Assembly (NCBI RefSeq): GCF_038096165.1 | Contig: NZ_CP151076.1 | Span: 5,205,501-5,269,500, forward strand | DNA length: 64,000 nucleotides | Source of the DNA: Pseudomonas sp. G.S.17 | Lineage (GTDB): Bacteria > Pseudomonadota > Gammaproteobacteria > Pseudomonadales > Pseudomonadaceae | Direction: 5' to 3' | Shown: one piece after another, positions 35,732 to 45,003 of the stretch | How positions within the stretch are numbered: position 1 is the first letter of the stretch | Layout: every line of letters begins with the position of its first letter | The notes under the pieces: model-generated | What the model saw: the letters and a program-made list of their open reading frames with translations, nothing else | The model's database searches: none | What the model was told of the DNA's origin: nothing | Made by a program: the position numbers and the translations under genes

Positions 35732-36427
35732 TCAGGTGTCGTCGCCTGAGCGCCCTTCATTCCAGGGCGCTGACAGGTAGCGGGTACGATTGAACGTCTC
35801 CAGCCATTCAGGGCTGAACACCACCAAAGCGCTGACGATCATGCCGTTGATGAAGGCTTCGGGGAAAATGATCAGCCACAGGTAGCCGATAAAATCCGAC
35901 AGCCAGATCGGCATTTCGAACAGCCCTTCAAACCACAACAGCCCCAACGCCAGCAACAGGCACAGCAACGCCGCCAACGCAGCCGCGAGAAATCCCGAGC
36001 AGAAGATGTACACGAACGGGCTTTTCGGTTGCGCTCGCTCGACGAGCATCGCGCAGGCTTCGGTGACCAATACCGGCAGCCCGATGAACAGCAGACCGTT
36101 GACGCCAAGTGCCGCCAGATCCTGTCGACCCAGCGCCACTAATCCCACCTGCGCCACTAGCGCGCCGAGAATCGCCAAAGGCCAATCCAGCAGCAGGGTC
36201 ACGGCGGTCATGCCGATGAAGTGATACGACACGCCGGTGTCGAAATCCCGCCGCACCAGCCAGAGCAAAAACAGCGCGAACACCGTGCCGAACAGCAGAT
36301 GCTGACGGCGGCTGTCGGTGAACAGCTCAACCCAGGGCGAACGCCAGATGGCCCAGCACAAGACCGGCACGTACAACAGCCAGGCTGTGGTCATGGTTTC
36401 CGCAGTCAGGACCAGCGCGCCGATCAT
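35732..36427 (-). CDS. energy-coupling factor permease-like membrane protein (CbiM family, orphan)
   Basis: A 231-residue inner-membrane protein with about seven hydrophobic segments, resembling the CbiM/PF01891 group, which forms the specificity part of Co/Ni ECF transporters in other bacteria (for instance SYHFIGMTAVTLLLDWPLA). No ATPase (CbiO) or CbiQ-like gene is nearby, so it is an orphan, and transport of a metal is only a family inference. Its ATG overlaps the stop of the upstream periplasmic gene (ATGA), indicating an operon with it. Confidence 0.7.
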   Translation of the reverse strand: MIGALVLTAETMTTAWLLYVPVLCWAIWRSPWVELFTDSRRQHLLFGTVFALFLLWLVRRDFDTGVSYHFIGMTAVTLLLDWPLAILGALVAQVGLVALGRQDLAALGVNGLLFIGLPVLVTEACAMLVERAQPKSPFVYIFCSGFLAAALAALLCLLLALGLLWFEGLFEMPIWLSDFIGYLWLIIFPEAFINGMIVSALVVFSPEWLETFNRTRYLSAPWNEGRSGDDT

Positions 36428-36891
36428 GGTTGTTCAAGTGCCTCCCGTAATTCGTCCGGACCGTTGAATTCCCGACGCTCCACCAGTTTGCCGTCCTTGA
36501 GTTGCAGCCATTGCACTTTGCTCGGATCGCCGCCGTAACCCGGTGCGATCAGCGCTTCGCGGTCCAGCGCCACGCGATAGGAGTAGACCTTGCGCATCTT
36601 GGGCACGGCGAAAAACTGGGTGATCAGCGCTGGCATGGGTTTGATATCGGCGATGAACACCGTGCGGCGCGCTTCGAGAAAGCCTTTGGGCTTGTCCTTG
36701 AGGGCCTTTTCCATGGTCTTGCCAGCGCTCATGCTGCTGGCGACCAGAATCGTCTGGGTTTTGTGTTGGTCCATCGCGTAAGGCTGGTCGAACTGGTCCA
36801 GCAGACTCCATGACGGCACAGGGTCGCCGATTTCAATGGCCTGCGCGGTCAACGGCAGCAAAATCAATAACAGGATTGGCCAGAGCTTCAA
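36424..36891 (-). CDS. periplasmic thioredoxin-like-fold protein (YtfJ-like?)
   Basis: A 155-residue secreted protein with a clear signal peptide (MKLWPILLLILLPLTAQA, cleavage near residue 18) and a short globular domain beginning IGDPVPSWSLLDQFDQPYAMD, as in thioredoxin-like/TlpA-type folds. It has no CxxC, so it is not an obvious redox enzyme. Related Pseudomonas proteins are often mislabelled FAD/FMN dehydrogenases; nothing in the sequence supports that. Co-directional and overlapping with the CbiM-like gene. Confidence 0.65.
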   Translation of the reverse strand: MKLWPILLLILLPLTAQAIEIGDPVPSWSLLDQFDQPYAMDQHKTQTILVASSMSAGKTMEKALKDKPKGFLEARRTVFIADIKPMPALITQFFAVPKMRKVYSYRVALDREALIAPGYGGDPSKVQWLQLKDGKLVERREFNGPDELREALEQP

Positions 36892-36989
36892 ACGTCGGTT
36901 CTCCCGGATCGGTTAAAGACACAGGATAGCCGAGATGGCCATCCTAAATCCGCTGGAGCGAACGGGCGGCGATCCGACTTACCCGCGAA

Positions 36990-37072
36990 TCGGCTGTAGG
37001 AGCGACCGTAGGAGCGACTTTAGTCGCGAGAACGCCAATCGCCCTCCCGGCTAAAGCCCGTCCTACAGTAAG
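36990..37072. repeat. mosaic REP-like inverted repeat
   Basis: GGCTGTAGGAGCGACCGTAGGAGCGAC, where TAGGAGCGAC is repeated in tandem, followed by TTTAGTCGCGAG and the inverted CCCGGCTAAAGCCCGTCCTAC. It combines arms of two families and lies between a minus-strand and a plus-strand gene. Confidence 0.7.
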
Positions 37073-37132
37073 TCGGGCCTGGCGACTAAACATCGTTTCA
37101 GTTATCGCGAATTGAACGCTAAGCTTGGGCCT

Positions 37133-37762
37133 ATGGATGACTCTGACTACCTTCGCCTGCTCACGATCCAGGCCGAACAAGCCAACGCGTTCCTCTCCAA
37201 TGCGCGAAAGTGGGAGCGTGAGCGATGGGTTTGTCAGCGCCTGCTGCAGGGCTTGAACATACCGCATCGCAATGAAGACTTCGCCGCCGCCGGGCAGGAG
37301 CCGCCGGATGTACTGTTTCGCGACGCCTGTTTCGAGGTGTTCTTCGTGCTTGATGAAGGCCGCCGCCTCAACGACGAGTGGCGCGAAGAACTGGCGCGCC
37401 GGCGTAGCGCGTTTTCCCTGAGCCAGCTGGTGCGGCGTGAAGCCAAGCCCAAGCGCATTCCCGCGCCGGAACTGCTGCAACGTCTAGGTCCAACCTTACG
37501 TAAAAAAGCCCACAATTATCGCGAACGCGGCCTGGATCTGGGCGAGCTGGACATCATCGCTTTCGCCAGTCTCAAGCGCGAAGTGCTGGATCTGAACAGT
37601 CATTTCCCACCGCCTACCGAATACCTGCGCCAAGGCTGGCGGTCGCTGTCGCTGGTCGGCCCCACCTTTGCCAGGGTGCTGTTTGCCCATCCCGGCGCAC
37701 CGGATTTTCTGCGGACCAATCTGGGTCGCAGTGTTGTCTTTGATGTTGGAATCAGTTTATGA
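37133..37762 (+). CDS. DUF1780 family protein
   Basis: A 209-residue cytoplasmic protein conserved in Pseudomonas (DUF1780, recently compared to PD-(D/E)XK-like proteins; activity not established here). It has many charged residues and a central part with DVLFRDACFEVFFVLDEG and LDIIAFASLKREVLDL. Start ATG 37133 is the first ATG after an unpromising upstream stretch. It overlaps the MOSC gene by four bases. Confidence 0.8.
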   Translation: MDDSDYLRLLTIQAEQANAFLSNARKWERERWVCQRLLQGLNIPHRNEDFAAAGQEPPDVLFRDACFEVFFVLDEGRRLNDEWREELARRRSAFSLSQLVRREAKPKRIPAPELLQRLGPTLRKKAHNYRERGLDLGELDIIAFASLKREVLDLNSHFPPPTEYLRQGWRSLSLVGPTFARVLFAHPGAPDFLRTNLGRSVVFDVGISL

Positions 37763-38268
37763 GCCCCCTGCAAGAACTGCTGGCTGATGTGCCCCAGCAA
37801 GGCCGCGTGCGCTGGATCGGCGTGCGTCCCGAATCCCGCGCCGAGATGATCGAGCTGGAGGCTGTGGAAGCGCGGCGCGAAGCGGGCCTGACCGGCGACC
37901 ATTCGCGCCCCGGCCCACGTAACGCGCGCCAGGTGACCTTGATCCAGTGGGAGCATCTGGCGGTGGTCGGCTCGCTGCTCGGGCGCGCTGCCGAGCAACC
38001 CATCGTGCCGCAGGATTTGCGGCGCAATCTGGTGATCAGCGGCATCAATCTGTTCAGCCTCAAAGGCCGACGCTTCAAGGTCGGTCAGGCTATTCTGGAA
38101 ACCACCGGTTGGTGCCAGCCCTGCGCCCGCCTGGAGCAACGGCTTGGGCATGGCACGTTTCAAGCGGTACGCGGGCATGGCGGCATCACCGCCCGGGTGA
38201 TCCAGAGCGGAATTATTCGCCTTGATGACTCATTGCGCGTCGAACCGCTGGATTTCATCGCCGACTAG
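37759..38268 (+). CDS. MOSC domain-containing protein
   Basis: A 169-residue protein with the MOSC core (C-terminal of molybdenum-cofactor sulfurase): RNLVISGINLFSLKGRRFKVG and the conserved Cys of TGWCQPCARLE, plus GHGGITARVI. Such stand-alone MOSC proteins are thought to use the Cys for sulfur or metal chemistry; no substrate is known. ATGA overlap with the DUF1780 gene indicates an operon. Confidence 0.85.
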   Translation: MSPLQELLADVPQQGRVRWIGVRPESRAEMIELEAVEARREAGLTGDHSRPGPRNARQVTLIQWEHLAVVGSLLGRAAEQPIVPQDLRRNLVISGINLFSLKGRRFKVGQAILETTGWCQPCARLEQRLGHGTFQAVRGHGGITARVIQSGIIRLDDSLRVEPLDFIAD

Positions 38269-38308
38269 CCGTTCTATCCAACGAGGCAACTTTTTACAGA
38301 GAGGCTTT

Positions 38309-38482
38309 ATGTCCAGCCGTCTGAACCCTGAAGACCAACAGCGTGTCGAAGAGTACCTGCAAGCTCCCCAGCATCAAGTCGAGCGCCGGCCTTTTCGGCC
38401 ATGGCTGCTCCTGATCGTGGTGGTAGTCGTTGTGGTTGGCCTGGGCCTGTTGAGCCGTTTGTTGAGCTATCTGACGCTATGA
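38309..38482 (+). CDS. DUF3094 small membrane protein
   Basis: 57 residues: a charged N-terminus (LNPEDQQRVEEYL) and one C-terminal membrane span (about 32-50, valine-rich). It matches the Pseudomonas DUF3094 group. A strong AGAGAGG site precedes ATG 38309; 40 bp after the MOSC gene and 69 bp before ndh. Function unknown. Confidence 0.75.
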   Translation: MSSRLNPEDQQRVEEYLQAPQHQVERRPFRPWLLLIVVVVVVVGLGLLSRLLSYLTL

Positions 38483-38551
38483 GCCGCCTTGTCGCGCTCG
38501 CGCAGACTCGCCCTCGCCCCTCGAATTCCTTGAACCTTATGAGATATCCCT

Positions 38552-39850
38552 ATGACCCATCGTATTGTCATCGTTGGCGGAGGCGCCGGCGGTCTGGAGC
38601 TGGCTACCCGTCTGGGTAAAACCCTGGGCAAGAATGGCACGGCCAGCGTCACGCTGGTGGATGCCAATCTGACCCACATCTGGAAACCGTTGCTGCACGA
38701 AGTGGCAGCGGGCTCGCTCAATTCCTATGAAGACGAGCTGAACTACGTGGCGCAAGCCAAGTGGAATCACTTCCAGTTCCAGCTCGGGCGCATGACCGGC
38801 CTGGATCGCGAGCAACGCCAGTTGCATCTGGCCGCGACGCTGGACGAAAACGGTCTGGAGCTGGTGCCCGCGCGCAGCCTGGACTACGACTCGCTGGTGA
38901 TCTCGGTCGGCAGCACCACCAACGATTTCAACACCCAGGGCGCGGCGGAACATTGCCTGTTCCTCGACACCCGCCTGCAAGCGGAAAAGTTTCACCAGCA
39001 ACTGCTCAATCAATACCTGCGCGCCCATGCTGGCCAAACCGACATCACCGAAGAAATCACCGTGGCCATTGTTGGCGCCGGTGCGACTGGGGTGGAGCTG
39101 GCGGCCGAGTTGCACAATGCGGCGCACGAACTGGCGGCTTACGGCCTGGGCCGCATCAAGCCGGAAAACCTGCGCATCACGCTAATCGAGGCAGGTCCTC
39201 GGGTACTGCCGGCGCTGCCTGAGCGAATCGGCGGTCCGGTTCACACCACGCTGGAGAAACTCGGCGTGACGGTCCTGACCAATGCGGCGGTCAGCGAAGT
39301 CACCGCCGACAGCCTGATCACCGCCAGCGGCCAGGTGATCCCGGCCACGCTGAAGGTCTGGGCGGCTGGCATCCGTGCGCCGGTTTTCCTGCATGAACTG
39401 GACGGCCTGGAGAGCAATCGCATCAACCAGCTGCAAGTGCGTACTACCTTGCAAACGACCCGCGACGACAATGTCTTCGCCTTCGGCGACTGCGCCGCCT
39501 GCCCGCAAAAAGGCTCGGACCGCAACGTCCCGCCCCGCGCCCAGGCGGCGCATCAACAGGCCTCGCTGCTGGTCAAATCCCTGCGCCTGCGGATCGAAGG
39601 CAAGCCGTTGCCGGACTATAAATACACCGATTACGGCTCGCTGATTTCGCTGTCGAAATTCTCCGCCGTGGGTAATTTGATGGGCAACCTGATGGGCAGC
39701 GTGATGCTCGAGGGCTGGCTGGCGCGGATGTTCTACATCTCGCTGTACCGCATGCATCAAATGGCGTTGTACGGCACCTTCCGCACCCTGATGCTGATGC
39801 TCGGTAGCCGCATCGGCAAAGGCACTGAACCGCGGATGAAGCTGCATTGA
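38552..39850 (+). CDS. ndh: type II NADH dehydrogenase (NAD(P)/FAD-dependent oxidoreductase)
   Basis: A 432-residue NDH-2 family enzyme transferring electrons from NADH to quinone without proton pumping. N-terminal FAD-binding GGGAGGLELATRLG, NADH-binding VAIVGAGATGVELAAEL (about 170-186), FAD-binding VFAFGDCAACP (about 310-320), and a C-terminal membrane-anchoring region (about 375-425). The length is right for NDH-2. Confidence 0.9.
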   Translation: MTHRIVIVGGGAGGLELATRLGKTLGKNGTASVTLVDANLTHIWKPLLHEVAAGSLNSYEDELNYVAQAKWNHFQFQLGRMTGLDREQRQLHLAATLDENGLELVPARSLDYDSLVISVGSTTNDFNTQGAAEHCLFLDTRLQAEKFHQQLLNQYLRAHAGQTDITEEITVAIVGAGATGVELAAELHNAAHELAAYGLGRIKPENLRITLIEAGPRVLPALPERIGGPVHTTLEKLGVTVLTNAAVSEVTADSLITASGQVIPATLKVWAAGIRAPVFLHELDGLESNRINQLQVRTTLQTTRDDNVFAFGDCAACPQKGSDRNVPPRAQAAHQQASLLVKSLRLRIEGKPLPDYKYTDYGSLISLSKFSAVGNLMGNLMGSVMLEGWLARMFYISLYRMHQMALYGTFRTLMLMLGSRIGKGTEPRMKLH

Positions 39851-39918
39851 TGTAACGTCACCCGCAAATACCCGGCCCGTTGGAGCGGCATTTCAACTTA
39901 GGTGGTTGTTGGTTCGTA

Positions 39919-41481
39919 ATGACGCTGCGCGCCATCCAATTGACAAGGCCAGTGGCGCAGACAATCATTCGCGTCACCTGCTTTTGGATGTCGGTGATGA
40001 TCGCTCCACCTGAAAAATTCTGGCATCGCCCTGGCTTGCTGTTCTGCGCGCTGCTCATGCTGATTCACTTCGCCAGCGTCAAACTGACCTTTTTTTGCGC
40101 AGTCACACCGGACAACGTAGTCGTCGTATGGCTCCCTAATGCTGTGTTGCTCGCGGCGTTGCTGCGGGTTCGCGGGCAGCGCGCGCCGCTGCTGGCCGCC
40201 ATCACCTTCAGTTCCGACGTGCTGGGCAATCTTGGCGTATTCAGCTGGTACGAAGCCGTGTTGCTCAGCGCCGTCAATCTCACCGAGGTCGTCGTCACGT
40301 ACCTGCTGATGAAACGCAGCGGTGCCTCCTCGCGCTTGCAGCGCCTGGAAGACCTGGTCAAGTTCGTCCTCGCCGGCCCGCTGACCGGAGCGCTGCTTGC
40401 CAGCCTGATGGCGGCGTTCGTGCTTCAGCAAGTCGGCGGCGCCACCAGCCACTACCTGACGCTGGTGCGTTTATGGTGGTTCGGCGATGCGCTGGGCCTG
40501 CTGATCTACACACCACTGCTGCTGGCCTTGACTCAGCCTGCACTGCAGAAAATTCGCCTGACGCGGTTCGACAAAGCCTTGCTGGTCTTGACCCTGGTCG
40601 TGGTGACCTCGGTCATCGTCGAACACTACGGCGGCAACGTCGACGAAATAACCGTCACACCGACCCTGCTGCTACCGGGCGCCGCCGTCATCGCCTTTCG
40701 TTTCGGTATCCGCCTGACCACCATTTTCGTCGCATTGGTGTCGCTGTCGATCACCATGATGATGACCATGGGGCTCAAGCCATTCGGCGGCCTGTCCATG
40801 CAGCTGGAAGTACTGCGCGCCCAAGAGTTTATTTTCACCCTGAGTCTGATCGGCATCGGCTTTTCCATTCTGCTCAAGGAAATGCAGGTGCGCGAACTTG
40901 AGCTGGAAGCTCGGGTGCGCAGCCGCACTCACGAACTGGAATTATCGAACCTGCAACTCGCCGCAATCAGCGCCACGGATGGCTTGACCGGCATTCCCAA
41001 CCGCCGCCAATTCGACGAAACCCTGAACACCGAGTGGAACCGCGCACGCCGCAACGACCAGAAGCTGATGCTGGCGATGCTCGACGTAGACTTGTTCAAG
41101 CAATACAACGACCGCTACGGCCACCAGGCCGGGGATGAGGTGCTGCGCCGGGTGGCGGCAGAGCTGACGGTGCATGTGCGGCGCAACGGCGACTTTGTGG
41201 CGCGCTACGGCGGAGAGGAGTTCGCCATCATCTTGCAGTCAACCAGTGAAGAACAAGCGCTGGCGTTCGCTGACACGATTTGCCGGGAGATCGAGCAATT
41301 GCAGGTGCCACACGACATGTCGCCATTCAAGAGTCTGACAGTGAGCGTGGGCGTAGCGGTGGTCGCTCCCGATGCGCAGTCGAACATCGCCGACTTACTG
41401 AAAGCCGCCGACACCGCGCTGTATCGCGCCAAGCAACAAGGGCGTAATCGGGTGGAGTTGGCGGCGCAAAGGGCTGGCTAA
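39919..41481 (+). CDS. MASE1-GGDEF diguanylate cyclase
   Basis: A ~520-residue inner-membrane sensor/cyclase. An N-terminal MASE1 domain of about eight spans ends near residue 320, a short coiled coil follows, then a GGDEF domain with intact active site RYGGEEF and inhibitory site RNGD five residues upstream (RxxD), so it should make c-di-GMP with product inhibition. The start is uncertain: ATG 39919 is chosen, but TTG 39880 and ATGs at 39988/39997 are possible; all keep both domains. The ligand of MASE1 is unknown. Confidence 0.88.
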   Translation: MTLRAIQLTRPVAQTIIRVTCFWMSVMIAPPEKFWHRPGLLFCALLMLIHFASVKLTFFCAVTPDNVVVVWLPNAVLLAALLRVRGQRAPLLAAITFSSDVLGNLGVFSWYEAVLLSAVNLTEVVVTYLLMKRSGASSRLQRLEDLVKFVLAGPLTGALLASLMAAFVLQQVGGATSHYLTLVRLWWFGDALGLLIYTPLLLALTQPALQKIRLTRFDKALLVLTLVVVTSVIVEHYGGNVDEITVTPTLLLPGAAVIAFRFGIRLTTIFVALVSLSITMMMTMGLKPFGGLSMQLEVLRAQEFIFTLSLIGIGFSILLKEMQVRELELEARVRSRTHELELSNLQLAAISATDGLTGIPNRRQFDETLNTEWNRARRNDQKLMLAMLDVDLFKQYNDRYGHQAGDEVLRRVAAELTVHVRRNGDFVARYGGEEFAIILQSTSEEQALAFADTICREIEQLQVPHDMSPFKSLTVSVGVAVVAPDAQSNIADLLKAADTALYRAKQQGRNRVELAAQRAG

Positions 41482-41501
41482 GCGAGTGATAGCGAGTTTG
41501 T

Positions 41502-41590
41502 GTGGGAGCGAGCTTGCTCGCGAAGCTTTTAATAAGGCTGAGAAAATGTGTCGGCCGAACTTGCGCCTTCGCGAGCAAGCTCGCTCCCAC
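41502..41590. repeat. REP palindrome pair
   Basis: GTGGGAGCGAGCTTGCTCGCG and the inverted CGCGAGCAAGCTCGCTCCCAC with a 47-bp spacer, just after the cyclase stop. Confidence 0.88.
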
Positions 41591-41603
41591 AAACACCAGA
41601 CGC

Positions 41604-41646
41604 AAAAAAGCCCGATTCAAGCGCAAGGCTTCAATCAGGCTTTTTT
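41604..41646. terminator. intrinsic terminator of the tRNA operon
   Basis: AAAAAAGCCCGATT ... AATCAGGCTTTTTT forms a stem with T run on the minus strand, eight bases beyond the CCA of the last tRNA. It could also end the plus-strand cyclase transcript. Confidence 0.7.
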
Positions 41647-41653
41647 GTGAATA

Positions 41654-41730
41654 TGGTCGGGGTAAGGGGATTCGAACTCCTGACATCCTGCTCCCAAAGC
41701 AGGCGCGCTACCGGACTGCGCTATACCCCG
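41654..41730 (-). tRNA. tRNA-Pro (TGG anticodon), copy 1
   Basis: 77 nt with encoded CCA. Minus strand CGGGGTATAGCGCAG; anticodon loop TTTGGGA gives TGG; T arm GAGTTCGAATCCCC. Identical to the copy at 41914-41990 over its whole length. Last in the tRNA operon. Confidence 0.97.
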
Positions 41731-41832
41731 TTTGAAACTTTTTAAAGACGCCTCAACCAGCCGTCTGCGATTTGATGCTAATGGCATCAGATCTATAAGA
41801 TTCGGCCCCAACATTACTGTTGAGGCCAAAAA

Positions 41833-41908
41833 TGGTGGGTCGTGTGGGATTCGAACCTACGACCAATTGGTTAAAAGCCAACTGCTCTACCAACTGAGCT
41901 AACGACCC
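41833..41908 (-). tRNA. tRNA-Lys (TTT anticodon)
   Basis: 76 nt with encoded CCA. Minus strand GGGTCGTTAGCTCAG; anticodon loop CTTTTAA gives TTT; T arm AGGTTCGAATCC; acceptor GGGTCGT pairs with ACGACCC. It lies between the two tRNA-Pro copies. Confidence 0.97.
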
Positions 41909-41913
41909 AAAAA

Positions 41914-41990
41914 TGGTCGGGGTAAGGGGATTCGAACTCCTGACATCCTGCTCCCAAAGCAGGCGCGCTACCGGACTGCGCTATACCCCG
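41914..41990 (-). tRNA. tRNA-Pro (TGG anticodon), copy 2
   Basis: 77 nt, identical to the first tRNA-Pro including CCA. It precedes tRNA-Lys by five bases in the transcript. Confidence 0.97.
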
Positions 41991-42011
41991 ATACAGCTAC
42001 ATAGTGAAATC

Positions 42012-42087
<76 letters not shown>

Positions 42088-42394
42088 ACTTATCGATTTC
42101 AGATGCAACTTCTACAACTTTACAACCTTGAACTAACGCGCTGTTAACGTGTTAATTCGTGCTCTTCGCTGTGTTTGCATCGCTGCGTTCACGTCTCTGA
42201 GGCGCGCTATTCTACAATTTTAAAAACAGGTGTCAACCCCCTAAATTGCTTTGAAGACAATGATTTGCGATTTTTTTTCAGATCGCCTTTGGAACAAGAC
42301 AAAACACGGGATTCTGCCCAATCAACCCTTGCAGCAATCAACAGCCGCCGCTTGCCAGCGATAAATCTTTGCAGGCAAGCGGTCTGGCTATTTA
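42088..42394. other. leader of the tRNA operon and clpB 3' region
   Basis: No gene. It holds the tRNA promoter at 42209-42236 with a ~120-base leader and, nearer clpB, an inverted repeat CCGCTTGCC (42348) / GGCAAGCGG (42374) that lacks a T run and could be a weak clpB transcript-end hairpin. Confidence 0.6.
42209..42236 (-). promoter_or_regulatory. sigma-70 promoter of the tRNA operon
   Basis: Minus strand TTGACA, 16-bp spacer, TAGAAT, followed directly by the GC-rich discriminator AGCGCGCC, the arrangement of strong stable-RNA promoters under stringent control. It lies about 120 bp upstream of tRNA-Asn. Confidence 0.85.
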
Positions 42395-44959
42395 TCAACC
42401 AAACACGATCTCGTCGTTTACCACGGTACCGGTGACGCTCGAACCAGGCAGCAAGCCGCCCGACAGGATCAACTGCGCCAACGGGTTTTCGATCCAGCGC
42501 TGGATCGCACGCTTCAACGGCCGTGCGCCATACACCGGGTCGTAGCCAACCGCGATCAACTTGTCCATAGCCTCAGGGCTCAGCTCAAGCGTCAGCTCGC
42601 GCTCGGTCAGACGCGCACGCAAACGACTCAGCTGAATATCGGTGATGCCGGCGATCTGATCGCGGGCCAGTGGCTCGAAGATCACCACTTCATCTATACG
42701 GTTGACGAACTCCGGCCGGAAGTGAGTGCTCACCGCATCCATTACCGCCGCGCGTTGCGCCTCACGATCACCCACCAGCTCCTGGATCTGTGCAGAGCCC
42801 AGGTTGGAGGTCATGACGATCACCGTGTTGCGGAAATCCACCGTGCGGCCGTGACTGTCGGTCAGGCGTCCGTCTTCTAGCACTTGCAGCAGGATGTTGA
42901 ACACATCCGGATGTGCCTTCTCGACTTCGTCCAGCAGGATCACCGAATAAGGCTTGCGACGTACCGCCTCGGTCAGATAACCGCCCTCTTCATAGCCGAC
43001 ATAGCCTGGCGGCGCACCGATCAGCCGCGCCACGGAATGTTTCTCCATGAACTCGGACATGTCGATTCGCACCATGGCCTCTTCGGTGTCGAAGAGGAAT
43101 TCCGCCAACGCCTTGCACAGCTCGGTTTTACCCACGCCGGTCGGGCCGAGGAACATGAACGAGCCGCTTGGGCGATTCGGGTCAGACAACCCGGCACGGG
43201 ACCGGCGCACGGCGTTGGAGACGGCTACTACCGCTTCGTCCTGACCGATCACGCGCTGGTGCAACAGGCTTTCCATTTTCAACAGCTTGTCGCGCTCGCC
43301 TTCGAGCATCTTCGCTACCGGAATACCGGTCCACTTCGACACAACTTCAGCGATTTCTTCTTCGGTCACTTTACTGCGCAGCAACTGGTTCTCTGGCTTG
43401 CCGTGCTGATCGACCATTTGCAGGCTGCGTTCCAGGTCCGGAATGATGCCGTACTGCAATTCAGCCATGCGGTTCAGATCGCCGCGCCGACGTGCCGCTT
43501 CCAGTTCCTGACGCGATTGCTCGATTTTCTGCTGGATCTGCGCGGAACCGGTGACTTCGGCTTTTTCCGACGTCCAGATTTCCTCGAGATCGGCGTACTC
43601 GCGTTCCAGGCGGACAATCTCTTCCTGAAGTTTTTCCAGGCGCTTGATCGCCGCTTCATCGTCTTCTTTCTTCAGCGCCTGGGATTCGACCTTGAGCTGA
43701 ATCAGGCGACGCTCAAGGCGATCGAGCACTTCGGGCTTGGAGTCGATTTCCATACGAATACGGCTGGCCGCTTCGTCGATAAGGTCGATGGCCTTGTCCG
43801 GCAACTGACGGTCGGTGATATAGCGATGGCTGAGCTTGGCCGCCGCGATGATCGCGCCGTCAGTAATGGCGACTTTATGGTGAACCTCATAGCGTTCTTT
43901 CAGGCCCCGCAGAATCGCGATGGTGTCTTCTTCGCTCGGCTCTTCCACCAGCACTTTCTGGAAGCGCCGCTCGAGGGCCGCATCCTTCTCTATATATTGG
44001 CGGTATTCGTTGAGCGTGGTCGCGCCCACGCAATGCAGCTCGCCACGGGCCAGGGCGGGCTTGAGCATGTTGCCCGCATCCATCGAGCCTTCGCCTTTAC
44101 CGGCGCCGACCATAGTGTGCAGTTCGTCGATGAACAGGATGATCTGCCCTTCCTGCTTGGACAGCTCGTTCAGCAGCGACTTCAGACGCTCTTCGAACTC
44201 ACCCCGGAACTTGGCGCCCGCGATCAGCGAACCCATGTCCAGCGACAGCAGGCGCTTGCCTTTGAGGCCGTCCGGCACTTCACCATTAATGATGCGTTGC
44301 GCCAGACCTTCGGCAATGGCGGTTTTACCCACGCCAGGCTCGCCGATCAATACCGGGTTGTTCTTGGTCCGGCGTTGCAGCACCTGGATCGTGCGACGAA
44401 TTTCATCATCGCGACCAATCACCGGATCAAGCTTGCCTTCTTCGGCGCGCTTGGTCAGGTCGACGGTGTATTTATCCAGAGCCTGACGCGACTCTTCGAC
44501 GTTGGCGTCGTTGACTGCCGCGCCGCCGCGCAAGTTGGTGATGGCATTTTCCAGGGCTTTCTTGCTGACACCCTGGCCGAGCAGCAATTTGCCGAGCTTG
44601 CTGTTCTCATCCATAGCGGCGAGCAGCACCAGCTCGCTGGAGATGAACTGGTCGCTTTTCTGCTGCGCCAGGCGATCGGCCTGATTCAGCAGGCGCGCCA
44701 GATCCTGGGACATGTTGACGTCGCCGGTGGGATTCTGGATTTTTGGCAGCTGGTCGAGCTCTTTGCTCAACTCCTTGCGCAGGCTGTTGACGTCAAAGCC
44801 GACCTGCATCAGCAATGGCTTGATGGTGCCGCCTTGCTGCTCAAGCAACGCCTGCATCAAATGTGCAGGCTCAATGGCCGGATGGTCGAGGCCGACCGCC
44901 AGTGATTGTGAATCAGATAACGCTAACTGTAATTTGCTGGTCAATCTATCGATACGCAT
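42395..44959 (-). CDS. clpB: ATP-dependent chaperone/disaggregase ClpB
   Basis: An 854-residue Hsp100 hexameric disaggregase that works with DnaK to recover aggregated proteins. N domain (1-145), AAA1 with Walker A GEPGVGKT (about 206), a coiled-coil M domain (about 400-525, rich in Glu/Arg/Leu) that marks ClpB against ClpA, AAA2 with Walker A GPTGVGKT (about 606), and a C-terminal D2 small domain. No sigma-32 promoter could be recognised in the 44 bp between its ATG and the mobile-like element at 45004-45271, so its promoter may lie in or beyond that element. Confidence 0.98.
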   Translation of the reverse strand: MRIDRLTSKLQLALSDSQSLAVGLDHPAIEPAHLMQALLEQQGGTIKPLLMQVGFDVNSLRKELSKELDQLPKIQNPTGDVNMSQDLARLLNQADRLAQQKSDQFISSELVLLAAMDENSKLGKLLLGQGVSKKALENAITNLRGGAAVNDANVEESRQALDKYTVDLTKRAEEGKLDPVIGRDDEIRRTIQVLQRRTKNNPVLIGEPGVGKTAIAEGLAQRIINGEVPDGLKGKRLLSLDMGSLIAGAKFRGEFEERLKSLLNELSKQEGQIILFIDELHTMVGAGKGEGSMDAGNMLKPALARGELHCVGATTLNEYRQYIEKDAALERRFQKVLVEEPSEEDTIAILRGLKERYEVHHKVAITDGAIIAAAKLSHRYITDRQLPDKAIDLIDEAASRIRMEIDSKPEVLDRLERRLIQLKVESQALKKEDDEAAIKRLEKLQEEIVRLEREYADLEEIWTSEKAEVTGSAQIQQKIEQSRQELEAARRRGDLNRMAELQYGIIPDLERSLQMVDQHGKPENQLLRSKVTEEEIAEVVSKWTGIPVAKMLEGERDKLLKMESLLHQRVIGQDEAVVAVSNAVRRSRAGLSDPNRPSGSFMFLGPTGVGKTELCKALAEFLFDTEEAMVRIDMSEFMEKHSVARLIGAPPGYVGYEEGGYLTEAVRRKPYSVILLDEVEKAHPDVFNILLQVLEDGRLTDSHGRTVDFRNTVIVMTSNLGSAQIQELVGDREAQRAAVMDAVSTHFRPEFVNRIDEVVIFEPLARDQIAGITDIQLSRLRARLTERELTLELSPEAMDKLIAVGYDPVYGARPLKRAIQRWIENPLAQLILSGGLLPGSSVTGTVVNDEIVFG

Positions 44960-45003
44960 TTGTCACCTTCCTATATAAGCAGGCCGGAGCAATGAACACA
45001 CAC

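Noticed and set aside
36424..36891. FAD/FMN-containing dehydrogenase function for the periplasmic protein
   Set aside because: No flavin-binding motif; 155 residues with a signal peptide and a thioredoxin-like start do not support that common label.
42348..42382. Full intrinsic terminator after clpB
   Set aside because: The inverted repeat has a 17-base loop and no T run on the clpB strand, so it was noted only as a possible weak hairpin.
42884..44905. 673-codon open frame antisense to clpB
   Set aside because: It lies wholly opposite an intact, conserved clpB. Long antisense frames are expected in high-GC codon-biased genes, and the product has no family-like features.
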